A stretch of 64,000 bases of DNA from Gemmatimonadota bacterium (GTDB taxonomy: Bacteria; JBHIER01; G020348925), in assembly GCA_020348925.1 (NCBI GenBank), contig CP070758.1:4581528-4645527 (forward strand), given 5' to 3'. The translations under genes and the position numbers were made by a program. The notes below the pieces were generated by a model that was not told the DNA's origin, did no database searches, and saw nothing but the letters and a program-made list of their open reading frames with translations. This document shows, piece by piece, positions 1 through 8,585 of this stretch; position 1 is the stretch's first letter; each line of letters begins with the position of its first letter.

Positions 1-2
1 CC

Positions 3-1412
3 GGTGCTCAACGTAACAATATCTTCGTGCAATTTTTAAGTGAAGCATTTGTGCTGACGATCACAGCTCTTATTGTAGCTTTACTATTGATATCAGTCTT
101 GCTGCCTTTTTTTAACAACCTGGTTGGGAGACAGTTTACGCTGGATGCATTGAGAAACTGGACCATTCTTCCTGTACTCGGCGGTTTGGCTCTTACTACA
201 GCACTTGTTTCTGGTAGTTATCCGGCTCTTTTTCTGTCCTCATTGAAACCGACGACTGTTCTCAGGAACACATCGAAGGCAGGCGCTCCAGGCTCTCTCG
301 TCAGAAAAATTCTGGTCGTTTTTCAGTTCTCCACATCCATTTTTTTAGTTATCGGAACAGGTACGATTTACAGACAACTTGAATACATGAAAAGTAAGGA
401 CGTTGGGTATGTCAAGGATAATCTTCTCACTATTTCTCTAAAAGGTGAAAGTAGACAATATTATGAGGCATTGAAAATGAGACTATTGTCCGATGAAAGC
501 ATAGTCAGTGTCTCCGGAACGTCTGATGATCTTCCCGAATTTGATTGGAATATAGATATCAGCGACCGGAAGGGAGCGAATCTCGATAGAGAAATGTCTG
601 TGGATTTCAATTATGTCGATTACAATTTTTTTGAGACGTTGGGTATTGAAATGATTGATGGGGGAGATTATACGGAAGAAAACATTTCGGGAGGCGATAA
701 TATCCTTGTCGTGAATGAAAAATTGGTCGAATTGATGGGATTCAATATTGGCGTCGGACATCGCCTCCATTTCGAAGGTGATGAGGGAATAATCGTGGGT
801 GTAATTGAAAACGTTCATTTCCGGCCGTTGACCGATTTTATGAGACCAATTGTTTTTCTTCTGCAACCTCAACAGGTGAACTATTTGGTGTTACGGTTAC
901 AAGGGAAAAATATATTCTCCTCACTTCGATTCATTAAAAAAACGTGGGAAGAAATAATGCCGCTGTATCCTTTCGAATACGAGTTTGTCACCGAACGTTT
1001 CAACCGTCGCTACACTGGTATTGAAAGAATGGGCCATCTTTTCAACGTGTTCACATTTATTGCCATCTTTATCGCGTGTCTCGGTCTCTTCGGTTTGGCC
1101 TCTTTTATTTCCGAACAACGATCGAAGGAGATTGGTATTCGAAAAGCTTTAGGGGCTTCAGTTTCAGGAATTATGCTCATGCTATCTAGAGAATTCTTAC
1201 TGTGGGTGCTTATGGCCAATTGCATTGCCTGGCCCATCGCCTGGTTAATCATGAACACATGGCTCGACAAATTTGCATATCGAATTACAATGAGTGGCTC
1301 CACATTTGTCATGGCTGGGACTCTGGCCCTGATGATTGCATTCCTTACGGTGAGTTATCAAACAATGAAGGCAGCCCTGGCCAATCCGGTAAAGAGCTTG
1401 AGATACGAATAA
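3..1412 (+). CDS. MacB/FtsX-family ABC permease, 5' end cut by window
   Basis: C-terminal part of a large MacB-type permease. The frame is open to the left window edge: codons before the GTG at 27 continue the family pattern 'GA-R-x2-I-x2-QFL-E' seen in the paralogues, so the gene starts outside the window. What remains is two transmembrane helices of the first FtsX block, a single helix preceded by 'SGSYPALFLSS', the second extracytoplasmic PCD domain, and the last three-helix FtsX block with 'SKEIGIRKALGAS'. It ends with 'ALANPVKSLRYE', the signature end of the five copies in this array. Such permeases couple an ATPase to extracytoplasmic work (lipoprotein or peptide export, signalling) by mechanotransmission; the substrate is unknown. 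The next copy follows after 87 nt on the same strand. Confidence 0.9.
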   Translation, partial: GAQRNNIFVQFLSEAFVLTITALIVALLLISVLLPFFNNLVGRQFTLDALRNWTILPVLGGLALTTALVSGSYPALFLSSLKPTTVLRNTSKAGAPGSLVRKILVVFQFSTSIFLVIGTGTIYRQLEYMKSKDVGYVKDNLLTISLKGESRQYYEALKMRLLSDESIVSVSGTSDDLPEFDWNIDISDRKGANLDREMSVDFNYVDYNFFETLGIEMIDGGDYTEENISGGDNILVVNEKLVELMGFNIGVGHRLHFEGDEGIIVGVIENVHFRPLTDFMRPIVFLLQPQQVNYLVLRLQGKNIFSSLRFIKKTWEEIMPLYPFEYEFVTERFNRRYTGIERMGHLFNVFTFIAIFIACLGLFGLASFISEQRSKEIGIRKALGASVSGIMLMLSREFLLWVLMANCIAWPIAWLIMNTWLDKFAYRITMSGSTFVMAGTLALMIAFLTVSYQTMKAALANPVKSLRYE

Positions 1413-1499
1413 AAATATGAGATGTCAAATGTGTCTAATCTTCGAGAACCGTTTTACATTTCACGTCCACGTCTGACGTTTCACATAGAGGAGCAAATC

Positions 1500-3848
1500 A
1501 TGTTTAAAAACTACCTAAAAATCGCATTGAGGAACATGGAACGGCACAAAGGATATTCTTTGATCAACATCTTTGGTCTTGCCGTTGGTATGAGCTGCAT
1601 GATTCTCATACTGTTATGGATTCAGGATGAACTCAGTTATGATAGGTTTCATAAGAATGCTAAGGAGATTTATCGACTCGTTCCCCAGGAAAGTGGAATA
1701 CGATATGCGGTATCTCACGCACCGATTGGTCATACCTTAAAAGAAGATTATTCTGAAATAGTAAGTGCCTCACGAGTTAGTATTGGTGAGGATCGGTCTC
1801 TTTTAAAATATCAGGATAAACGATTCGAGCAAAATGGGAAAATGGTTGATCCTGATTTTTTGAAGATCTTTTCATTTTCATTTGTCAAAGGTAATCCCGA
1901 TACCGCTCTAAATGATCCAACTGCGATAGTCCTTTCAGAGAGTCTTGCAAAAAAGCTTTTCGATAATAAAGAGCCAATCGGAGAAATTATTCACGTTGAT
2001 GATCATATTGTTTGTAAAGTAACTGGTGTTTTTGAGAATATCCCACATAACTCTCATTTGCAATTCGATTTTTTACGTCCATTTGTGGAAGGGGAGTGGT
2101 CTCAAAATTGGAATGATTGGTCTTATTACACCTACATTCAACTTCAAAAAAACAGTTCGATCTTAGAAATGAATCAAAAGATAAATGATTGTTTTAAAAA
2201 ACATAAATCACCGGCTAAGAACATCGCAGAATACACAATCCAACCTTTAAATCGAATCCATCTTTATTCGAACTTCAAGTTTGATGTCGAAGGAAATAGT
2301 GATATTCAATATGTGTATATCTTTACAATCATTGCGATATTTATTTTGCTGATCGCCTGCATCAATTTCATGAACCTTTCCACAGCTCGTTCTGCTAATC
2401 GAGCCAAAGAGATTGGAATCAGAAAAGTTGTTGGCTCGGCAAGACTCCAAGTAATGAAGCAATTTTTTGGTGAATCAATTCTTATAGCCTTTTTGGCCTT
2501 TATCATCGCTATATTTTTAGTAGTGTTTTTACTGCCCATATTCAATGACTTCTCCGGGAAGCACTTGTCATTCAATTACCTTGAGTATCCTCTTATCCTG
2601 AGCTCCATTGCTATCATTATTATAACTGGGATTGTCGCCGGTAGTTATCCAGCAATACTGCTCTCATCTCATAAACCAATAAATGTGTTAAGAACGACAA
2701 CGAAATTAGACAGCAAGGGTGAGAATTTTAGAAAGATATTGGTCGTCACCCAATTTACACTTTCAATTGGCTTAATAATAAGCACAATGGTCGTGGCAAA
2801 CCAATTTAATTTTATGAAAAATGCTAAATTGGGCTTTGACAAAGAAAATTTGCTATATCTACAATTAAGAGGGATTAACAGAGAAAAAATTGAATCGTTG
2901 AAAACCGAATTACTTCGCCACCCCAATATCGTAAATGCCTCAGTATCAAATTCCCTTCTCAATGAAATGTTGAATGGAACTTCCGGTGCGGAATGGGAAG
3001 GTAAGGCGGAAGATAAAAGGGTACAAATGCAGTTTATTGCAGTCGACTATGATTACATGGATACGTTCAAAATGCAAATGGCGCAAGGAAGATTTTTTTC
3101 GAAAGAATTTGCAACTGATATTAAGGAAGCTGTGATATTAAATCAAGCTGCAATAAAGGCAATGGAACTGGAATCTCCAATTGGAAAACGGTTCAAATGT
3201 TTTTGGAAACCCGATGCAAGAATAATTGGAGTGATAAAAGACTTTCATTACAGACCTCTGCGTGAAGAATTGAAACCTATTATTTTGGGAGTTGTGAGTG
3301 ATCGCATCAATTACCTTACGATCAGAACAAAGCCGATCCAGTCCGGTGTTTCGGATCTGATTCACTTCTTAGAGAACAAGTGGAAAGAATATAATTACGA
3401 TTATCCTTTTGAATTCCATTTTTTGGACGACACAATTGACGAACTTTATGCAGCAGAACAGCGGATGAGCACAATCTATAAATACTTTACTTTTCTTGCA
3501 ATATGCATTGCTTGTCTTGGACTGTTTGGATTGGCTTCCTATTCAGCCGAACGACGCACCAAAGAAATCGGTATCCGAAAAGTAATGGGAGCTTCAGTAC
3601 CGGGAATTATAGGCATGCTAACCAAAGATTTTTTAAAATGGGTTTTATTTTCCAACATCATCGCCTGGCCCATCGCCTGGTATGCCATGAATACATGGCT
3701 GCAGAATTTTGCATATCGAGTGAATATTGGAATCTGGACATTTATTTTATCTGCGTCATTGGCATTAATCATTGCACTGGTTACGGTGAGTTATCAATCG
3801 ATGAAAGCAGCTCTGGCCAATCCGGTGGAGAGTTTAAGCTATGAATAG
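1500..3848 (+). CDS. MacB/FtsX-family ABC permease
   Basis: Full-length 782-residue paralogue. I chose the ATG at 1500 over an in-frame start 78 nt upstream because it has a strong ribosome site (GAGGAG at 1488-1493, 6-nt spacer) and gives the family N-terminus 'MFKNYLKIALRN'. Order: one helix (about 20-45), extracytoplasmic PCD domain with 'LSYDRFH' and 'FENIPHNSHLQFD', three helices (about 270-400) with 'NRAKEIGIRKVVGS', a fourth helix, second PCD domain, and a final three-helix FtsX block with 'TKEIGIRKVMGAS'. It ends 'ALANPVESLSYE' at a TAG stop. The reading frame and 36-nt spacing to the next paralogue suggest co-transcription. It is more AT-rich than the third and fifth copies. The partner ATPase is not in the window. 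Confidence 0.92.
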   Translation: MFKNYLKIALRNMERHKGYSLINIFGLAVGMSCMILILLWIQDELSYDRFHKNAKEIYRLVPQESGIRYAVSHAPIGHTLKEDYSEIVSASRVSIGEDRSLLKYQDKRFEQNGKMVDPDFLKIFSFSFVKGNPDTALNDPTAIVLSESLAKKLFDNKEPIGEIIHVDDHIVCKVTGVFENIPHNSHLQFDFLRPFVEGEWSQNWNDWSYYTYIQLQKNSSILEMNQKINDCFKKHKSPAKNIAEYTIQPLNRIHLYSNFKFDVEGNSDIQYVYIFTIIAIFILLIACINFMNLSTARSANRAKEIGIRKVVGSARLQVMKQFFGESILIAFLAFIIAIFLVVFLLPIFNDFSGKHLSFNYLEYPLILSSIAIIIITGIVAGSYPAILLSSHKPINVLRTTTKLDSKGENFRKILVVTQFTLSIGLIISTMVVANQFNFMKNAKLGFDKENLLYLQLRGINREKIESLKTELLRHPNIVNASVSNSLLNEMLNGTSGAEWEGKAEDKRVQMQFIAVDYDYMDTFKMQMAQGRFFSKEFATDIKEAVILNQAAIKAMELESPIGKRFKCFWKPDARIIGVIKDFHYRPLREELKPIILGVVSDRINYLTIRTKPIQSGVSDLIHFLENKWKEYNYDYPFEFHFLDDTIDELYAAEQRMSTIYKYFTFLAICIACLGLFGLASYSAERRTKEIGIRKVMGASVPGIIGMLTKDFLKWVLFSNIIAWPIAWYAMNTWLQNFAYRVNIGIWTFILSASLALIIALVTVSYQSMKAALANPVESLSYE

Positions 3849-3884
3849 ACCAAACTAACAAAACCACGCCAACGGAGAGAGATC

Positions 3885-6206
3885 ATGTTCCATAATTACT
3901 TCAAAGTAGCCTTGCGAAATATCCGTAGGAATACAAAATACTCATTGATCAACTTGACCGGACTGGGTATGGGTATCGCCTGTTCGCTTTTCATTTTTGT
4001 CTACGTTCAGGACGAGTTTAGCTACGACCGGTTTCATAACGATATCGGAACCGTCTATCAGGTTCTGTCCCACACCGACGTAGGGAACAATGCGGTTACT
4101 CCGGTGCCTCTGGGCCCGGTGTTGAAGGACGAATTTCCCGAAATAGAAAAGATGACCAGGTACCACTGGATGTGGGGGGAAACCGTATTGAGTCATGGCG
4201 ACAAGACCTTCGTCGAAAACGGGATTCGCCTCGTCGATCCCTCCTTTTTCAGCATCTTTGCCTTTCCTTTCCTCAAAGGGGATCCTCAAACAGCATTGGA
4301 CGACATCCATTCTATTGTCATCAGCGAGGAAACTGCCCGTAAGTATTTTGCCCATGGGGATCCCATCGGGAAAATACTTACTATGAACCACGAGCATGAG
4401 TTCGTCGTTACCGGAGTGATTGAAAATATTCCTCACAATTCGACGCTTCAATTCGATATGGTAATCCCCATTGAATTCAACATAACTCACTTCGACAGCT
4501 GGTACCAGGACTGGAATAATCTCTTCGTTTACACGTTTATTCAGTGCAGGAAAACGAGCCGGGTCGATGTGGTCAATGACAAGATTGCCGCAACGGTCAC
4601 CAGACATGGGGGTCAAGAGAATCTAACCCTCTCGGTACTACCCTTTGCGGATCGGCACTTTTTCTTCTTCGCCGAGAAACAGACAGTATACGCCTTCTTG
4701 ACCATTGCAGTTTTTATTCTCTTCATCGGATGTTTCAATTTCATGAACCTGGCAACAGCCCGGTCCACCAAGAGGGCCGCGGAAATTGGAATGAGGAAAA
4801 TCGTAGGAGCGCATCGTAAACAGATCGTATATCAATTTCTGGGAGAATCCCTTCTTTTGACATTGATGGCAGGCTGCATCGCCGTCTTGATTTTCATTTT
4901 TCTGTTCCCACTCTTTCGAAATATCACCGGCAAAGAGATTGACATATCGTATGCTTTTGTGCTCTGGTGTTCCTCGGCGGTCACACTCTTCACGGGTTTT
5001 GCCGCAGGAAGCTATCCCGCCTTTTTTCTTTCAAACTTCAAGGATCTCAATGTCTTGAGAGGCAATTATGCATCAGGCTCCAGAGGACAATGCTTGAGAA
5101 AAACTATTGTAACGGTTCAATTCACACTGTCGATTCTCCTTATGCTGGGCATGTGTGTCGTGTACCAACAGACACAATACATCCTGAACAAAGATATTGG
5201 ATATAATAGAGACAATATTATCAGTATCCCCATGGGAGGTGGAAGCGAAAAGTACTTTCAAACCTTTAAAAATGAATTGCTCAAGGATCCTGAAATTTTA
5301 GGGGTAACAGGTACGGCAGCGGCCCTGCCTTTTGTGAACTGGCGGATTCATGGGTTCCAGTGGCAGGGAAAAGACCCCGACGCAAAGATATCCATCAGTT
5401 TCAATGCGGTTGATTATGATTTCTTTGAGACGCTGCAAATCAATATTGTAGATGGCGGGAGTTTCACCAAAGAGTCCTTTTCCGAAAACACATTTTCTCT
5501 CATCGTCAATGAAGAAATGGCGAAGCTGATGAGATTGAATTCGGTCATAGGCGCTTCCCTGACCCGAGGGGAACAGTCAGGAACAGTCATTGGCGTTGTT
5601 GAAAATTTTCATTTCAATCCCCTCCGCTATCATATCGAGCCTCTTGTTCTCCAACTCGATCCCAGAGAAATTGATAATGTCCTGATTCGTGTTCAACCGG
5701 AAAACCTCTCCTCCACCCTCTCTTTCATTGAGGATACATGGAAAGAAGTTATTCCCCACTACCCCTTTCAATACAGTTTACTCGATGAAGATTATGAGAG
5801 AAATCTATTCAGCCTGAAAAGAACTGGATATTTGCTTGCCGCTTTCTCTATTTTAGCCATTATCATTTCCTGTCTCGGTCTCTTCGGTCTATCGTCCCAT
5901 GCCGCCGAACAGCGGACAAAGGAGATCGGCATACGTAAAGTACTCGGTGCCTCAATTTTCAGTATCGTACGGTATATATCGAAAGAATTAGTGATCCTTG
6001 TGGTGATCGCAAATTTACTCGTCTGGCCTGTGGCGTATTATGTCATGAGCACATGGCTGCGAAACTTCGCATACAGAACCAGTATCGAATGGTGGATCTT
6101 TCTGCTGGCCGGAGGGTCGGCTGTATGTATCGCGATTTTGACAGTGAGCGTTCAATCGGTGAAGGCGGCAGTGGCGAATCCGGTGAAAAGTCTGAGATAT
6201 GAGTAA
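3885..6206 (+). CDS. MacB/FtsX-family ABC permease
   Basis: Third copy, 773 residues, with a GGAGAG ribosome site just upstream of the ATG. Architecture is the same as its neighbours: N-terminal helix, PCD domain ('FSYDRFH', 'ENIPHNSTLQFD'), three helices with 'KRAAEIGMRKIVGAHRKQ', a helix with 'AGSYPAFFLSN', second PCD domain, terminal FtsX block with 'TKEIGIRKVLGAS', and the ending 'AVANPVKSLRYE'. The stop lies inside a short overlap with an alternative start of the following PD40 gene, so the two are probably translated from one message. Sequence similarity to the other copies is highest in the FtsX blocks and lowest in the PCD domains, the expected pattern for paralogues that sense or move different things. 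Confidence 0.92.
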   Translation: MFHNYFKVALRNIRRNTKYSLINLTGLGMGIACSLFIFVYVQDEFSYDRFHNDIGTVYQVLSHTDVGNNAVTPVPLGPVLKDEFPEIEKMTRYHWMWGETVLSHGDKTFVENGIRLVDPSFFSIFAFPFLKGDPQTALDDIHSIVISEETARKYFAHGDPIGKILTMNHEHEFVVTGVIENIPHNSTLQFDMVIPIEFNITHFDSWYQDWNNLFVYTFIQCRKTSRVDVVNDKIAATVTRHGGQENLTLSVLPFADRHFFFFAEKQTVYAFLTIAVFILFIGCFNFMNLATARSTKRAAEIGMRKIVGAHRKQIVYQFLGESLLLTLMAGCIAVLIFIFLFPLFRNITGKEIDISYAFVLWCSSAVTLFTGFAAGSYPAFFLSNFKDLNVLRGNYASGSRGQCLRKTIVTVQFTLSILLMLGMCVVYQQTQYILNKDIGYNRDNIISIPMGGGSEKYFQTFKNELLKDPEILGVTGTAAALPFVNWRIHGFQWQGKDPDAKISISFNAVDYDFFETLQINIVDGGSFTKESFSENTFSLIVNEEMAKLMRLNSVIGASLTRGEQSGTVIGVVENFHFNPLRYHIEPLVLQLDPREIDNVLIRVQPENLSSTLSFIEDTWKEVIPHYPFQYSLLDEDYERNLFSLKRTGYLLAAFSILAIIISCLGLFGLSSHAAEQRTKEIGIRKVLGASIFSIVRYISKELVILVVIANLLVWPVAYYVMSTWLRNFAYRTSIEWWIFLLAGGSAVCIAILTVSVQSVKAAVANPVKSLRYE

Positions 6207-6222
6207 ACACCGAGGCATTATC

Positions 6223-7155
6223 ATGAACAGATTTTTATCCATTTTATATTTATTGCTTTTAACGCCAGTGACAGTGTGTCCGCAGGCAAAGGAATTTCCA
6301 AAACTCACTGGTTTTTATCTTGGCCAAACACCGCCGGGTAAAACCCCGGTTGCGTTTCCGTTTGATTATATGCTGGAGGGGTATCGACTTCACAGTGCAC
6401 CGGTCTTCACACCCGACGGCAGAGAGGTCTATTTCTCTGCAATGGATTTCAGTATTCGATACTCCGAAAAAATATTTGTCATGAAAATGATCGATAGTAC
6501 CTGGACTCCTCCCCAGATCGCTTCGTTTTCAGGAGATTCTTTTGATGGCTCACCTTCAATATCCAGAGATGGTAAATATTTGTTTTTCTCTTCGGCAAGG
6601 AAACTGGATGAAGACGGGATGAATGAAACCGGGCATAGAAATATCTGGTATGTGACAAGAATGGGCCAAGAGTGGAGTTCACCAAAACCACTCAGTTATA
6701 GGACAACAGGATGGGAAAACGGGAGCGATCTTTCAGAACGGGGAAATCTTTTTTTCGACTCGTCCGACATTTATTCAATAAAATTTCCTCCGGATGAAAA
6801 ATACACCGCTGAAAAATTAGGGAGTGCCATAAACTCCAGCGCAACCGAACTACATCCATGTGTTGCATCGGATGAACGTTTCATTGTCTTTTATTCAAGC
6901 AGACCAGGTCATTTTGGAGAAAGAGGAGGTGATTTATACATCAGTTTTCGAAATAACGACGGAACATGGAAACAGGCAATAAACATTGGGAAACAATTCA
7001 ACAGGGGACATCTCTCGACCAGTTTTCCTCGCCTCTCGCCCGACGGGAAATATTTTTTCTTTCTCAAGCTCATAGCTGTCCCCTGGCAGTGCGAGGTGTT
7101 CTGGGTCTCGGTGGATGCGCTCACTGATTTGGACAAACAGTCAGATAGGAACTGA
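6223..7155 (+). CDS. Secreted PD40 (WD40-like) beta-propeller protein
   Basis: About 310 residues. I prefer the ATG at 6223 (GAGG at 6212-6215, 7-nt spacer, clean signal peptide 'MNRFLSILYLLLL') to the in-frame ATG at 6199, which overlaps the permease stop. Several PD40 blades are visible as 'PVFTPDGREVYFSA', 'PSISRDGKYLFFSSA', 'FIVFYSSRPG' and 'PRLSPDGKYFFFLK', the same repeat as in TolB propellers. It is exported to the periplasm or outside, where propellers of this type act as protein-binding or enzyme scaffolds. It follows the third permease directly and precedes the MBL protein by 2 nt, so the three genes look like one transcription unit. No catalytic residue set is recognisable. Confidence 0.8.
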   Translation: MNRFLSILYLLLLTPVTVCPQAKEFPKLTGFYLGQTPPGKTPVAFPFDYMLEGYRLHSAPVFTPDGREVYFSAMDFSIRYSEKIFVMKMIDSTWTPPQIASFSGDSFDGSPSISRDGKYLFFSSARKLDEDGMNETGHRNIWYVTRMGQEWSSPKPLSYRTTGWENGSDLSERGNLFFDSSDIYSIKFPPDEKYTAEKLGSAINSSATELHPCVASDERFIVFYSSRPGHFGERGGDLYISFRNNDGTWKQAINIGKQFNRGHLSTSFPRLSPDGKYFFFLKLIAVPWQCEVFWVSVDALTDLDKQSDRN

Positions 7156-7157
7156 AC

Positions 7158-8015
7158 ATGAGATTCCTTATTCTACTATTACTTTTATGTAATGTTATTC
7201 TATGCGTCCCTTTCGAAATCAGAAGCCAAGAAAAACCGATCGATCCCGGAAGCATTTCGTTCACGATTCTTTACAATGATGTGCCCTTGAACGAATCGTT
7301 TATCGGCGATCAGGGTTTTTCATGTTTCATTGAGATCCCTGACCATGCCTTTTTGTTCGATGCGGGCAGAATCGCTGAGCATCTTGCTCGAAATACAGAG
7401 AAATCTGGGATAGATTGTTCCAAGATAGATTTTATTTTCATTTCTCATCTTCATTCCGATCACATCGGAGGATTACCCGGTATTATTGAGAAATGTGACA
7501 GACCCCTATTATATCTTCCGTTTTCATTTCCCAAAACGCAAACTGCGAAAGGACGGACGTTTATTGTTGAAAGACTTGATAGAGTAAAACGGTATGTTTC
7601 TGATGTTGTCGAGATAAAGGAACCGGTCAAACTGAACGAGTATTTCTATTCAACAGGAATGATTGAGGATCGAACATACGAGCAGGCGTTCATCATCACG
7701 ACAACGAAAGGATTGATGATAGTAACAGGATGTTCCCATCCGGGAATTGTAGAAATTGTTCGGCGTGCCAAAACATTCATGAAGAGAGAAGTATATTTTG
7801 TAATGGGTGGATTTCACCTCGCTGCTACAGATTCCGAAGAAGTAAAAAGTATTGCCACTGAATTAAGGGGATTAACAAAATTTATAGCTCCGTGTCACTG
7901 CACCGGTGAAGCAGCACAAGAAACATTCAGATCTGTTTTTAGGGAAGATTACATCGAAATAAAAACGGGTCTCACGTTCAAAGTTGTCGCGAAGAACGAA
8001 AATGTAATTGATTAA
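7158..8015 (+). CDS. Exported metallo-beta-lactamase-fold hydrolase
   Basis: 285 residues with an N-terminal signal peptide (about 1-24). The metal-binding motif HLHSDH (H97, H99, D101, H102) is intact, followed by GG. Later motifs 'GCSHPGI', 'GGFHL' and 'PCHCTGE' match the MBL subfamily annotated as dihydropterin-ribofuranosyl-aminobenzene-phosphate (RFA-P) synthase-like proteins. The signal peptide argues against the archaeal cofactor pathway and for a periplasmic phosphoesterase or lactonase-like role; that is inference. It starts 2 nt after the stop of the PD40 gene, so it belongs to the same operon. It is followed by 570 nt without an intact gene that begins with a PD40 remnant. Confidence 0.85.
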   Translation: MRFLILLLLLCNVILCVPFEIRSQEKPIDPGSISFTILYNDVPLNESFIGDQGFSCFIEIPDHAFLFDAGRIAEHLARNTEKSGIDCSKIDFIFISHLHSDHIGGLPGIIEKCDRPLLYLPFSFPKTQTAKGRTFIVERLDRVKRYVSDVVEIKEPVKLNEYFYSTGMIEDRTYEQAFIITTTKGLMIVTGCSHPGIVEIVRRAKTFMKREVYFVMGGFHLAATDSEEVKSIATELRGLTKFIAPCHCTGEAAQETFRSVFREDYIEIKTGLTFKVVAKNENVID

Positions 8016-8040
8016 AAAGTATTACAAAATAAAAAATTAC

Positions 8041-8121
8041 GGCGAAAAAGGAGATCTGAGGGTATTCTGGGTATCTGCAAAAATCATTGACGAAATTAGA
8101 ACAAAAGAAAACAAGGGATAA
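8041..8121 (+). pseudogene. 3' remnant of a second PD40 gene
   Basis: In the frame starting at 8041 the sequence reads 'GDLRVFWVSAKIIDEIR' and ends at TAA 8119-8121. This resembles the C-terminal end of PD40 proteins ('...VFWVSVDALTDL' in the intact copy ending at 7155). There is no start codon or ribosome site and nothing propeller-like upstream, because the MBL gene ends at 8015. I read it as the tail of a deleted PD40 paralogue. It is short, so chance cannot be excluded. Confidence 0.45.
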
Positions 8122-8585
8122 TTATCTTGCAGGAGTATCACAATGAAATTTTCTGGTTCCACCAACATGTAGGCGGTCGTAACTTGAATACTTTTCAATG
8201 AAAAGTACTCTTGATCGCGACAGCCATAGAGATTTCTATTGATGGCTTTGGGTTCATTATTCATGCTTTCGAGAAAGGGTATATCATTTGTTCGCTTCAG
8301 CTTTGATGAAAATACTTTTTTCATTAACGATTATGAATCCGATCATTTTCACTCGTTCGAACGGAAATATCTGTATTTATTTTTTTCCGACATAGCACAA
8401 CTCTCTTTTGATAAAATCTGATTTTATTAAAGATTTATTGAATACGAGGAGGCTTGGAGTTCACTTTCAAACCGAAAACTTAAGCACCGGCTCTTTATCG
8501 GAAGGACCGTATCAATAATTTTCAATTGGAATTGTATCACCTAATGAAAAGGATTCTGTATCGAAAATGACGACAGGAGAAAAGC
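8122..8585. other. Intergenic stretch without a supported gene
   Basis: AT-rich spacer before the fourth permease. A good ribosome site followed by ATG near 8140 opens only nine codons before TAG. Open frames on both strands in 8037-8421 have no family pattern. The only functional site I would assign is the AGGAG ribosome site a few bases before 8586. Confidence 0.5.
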
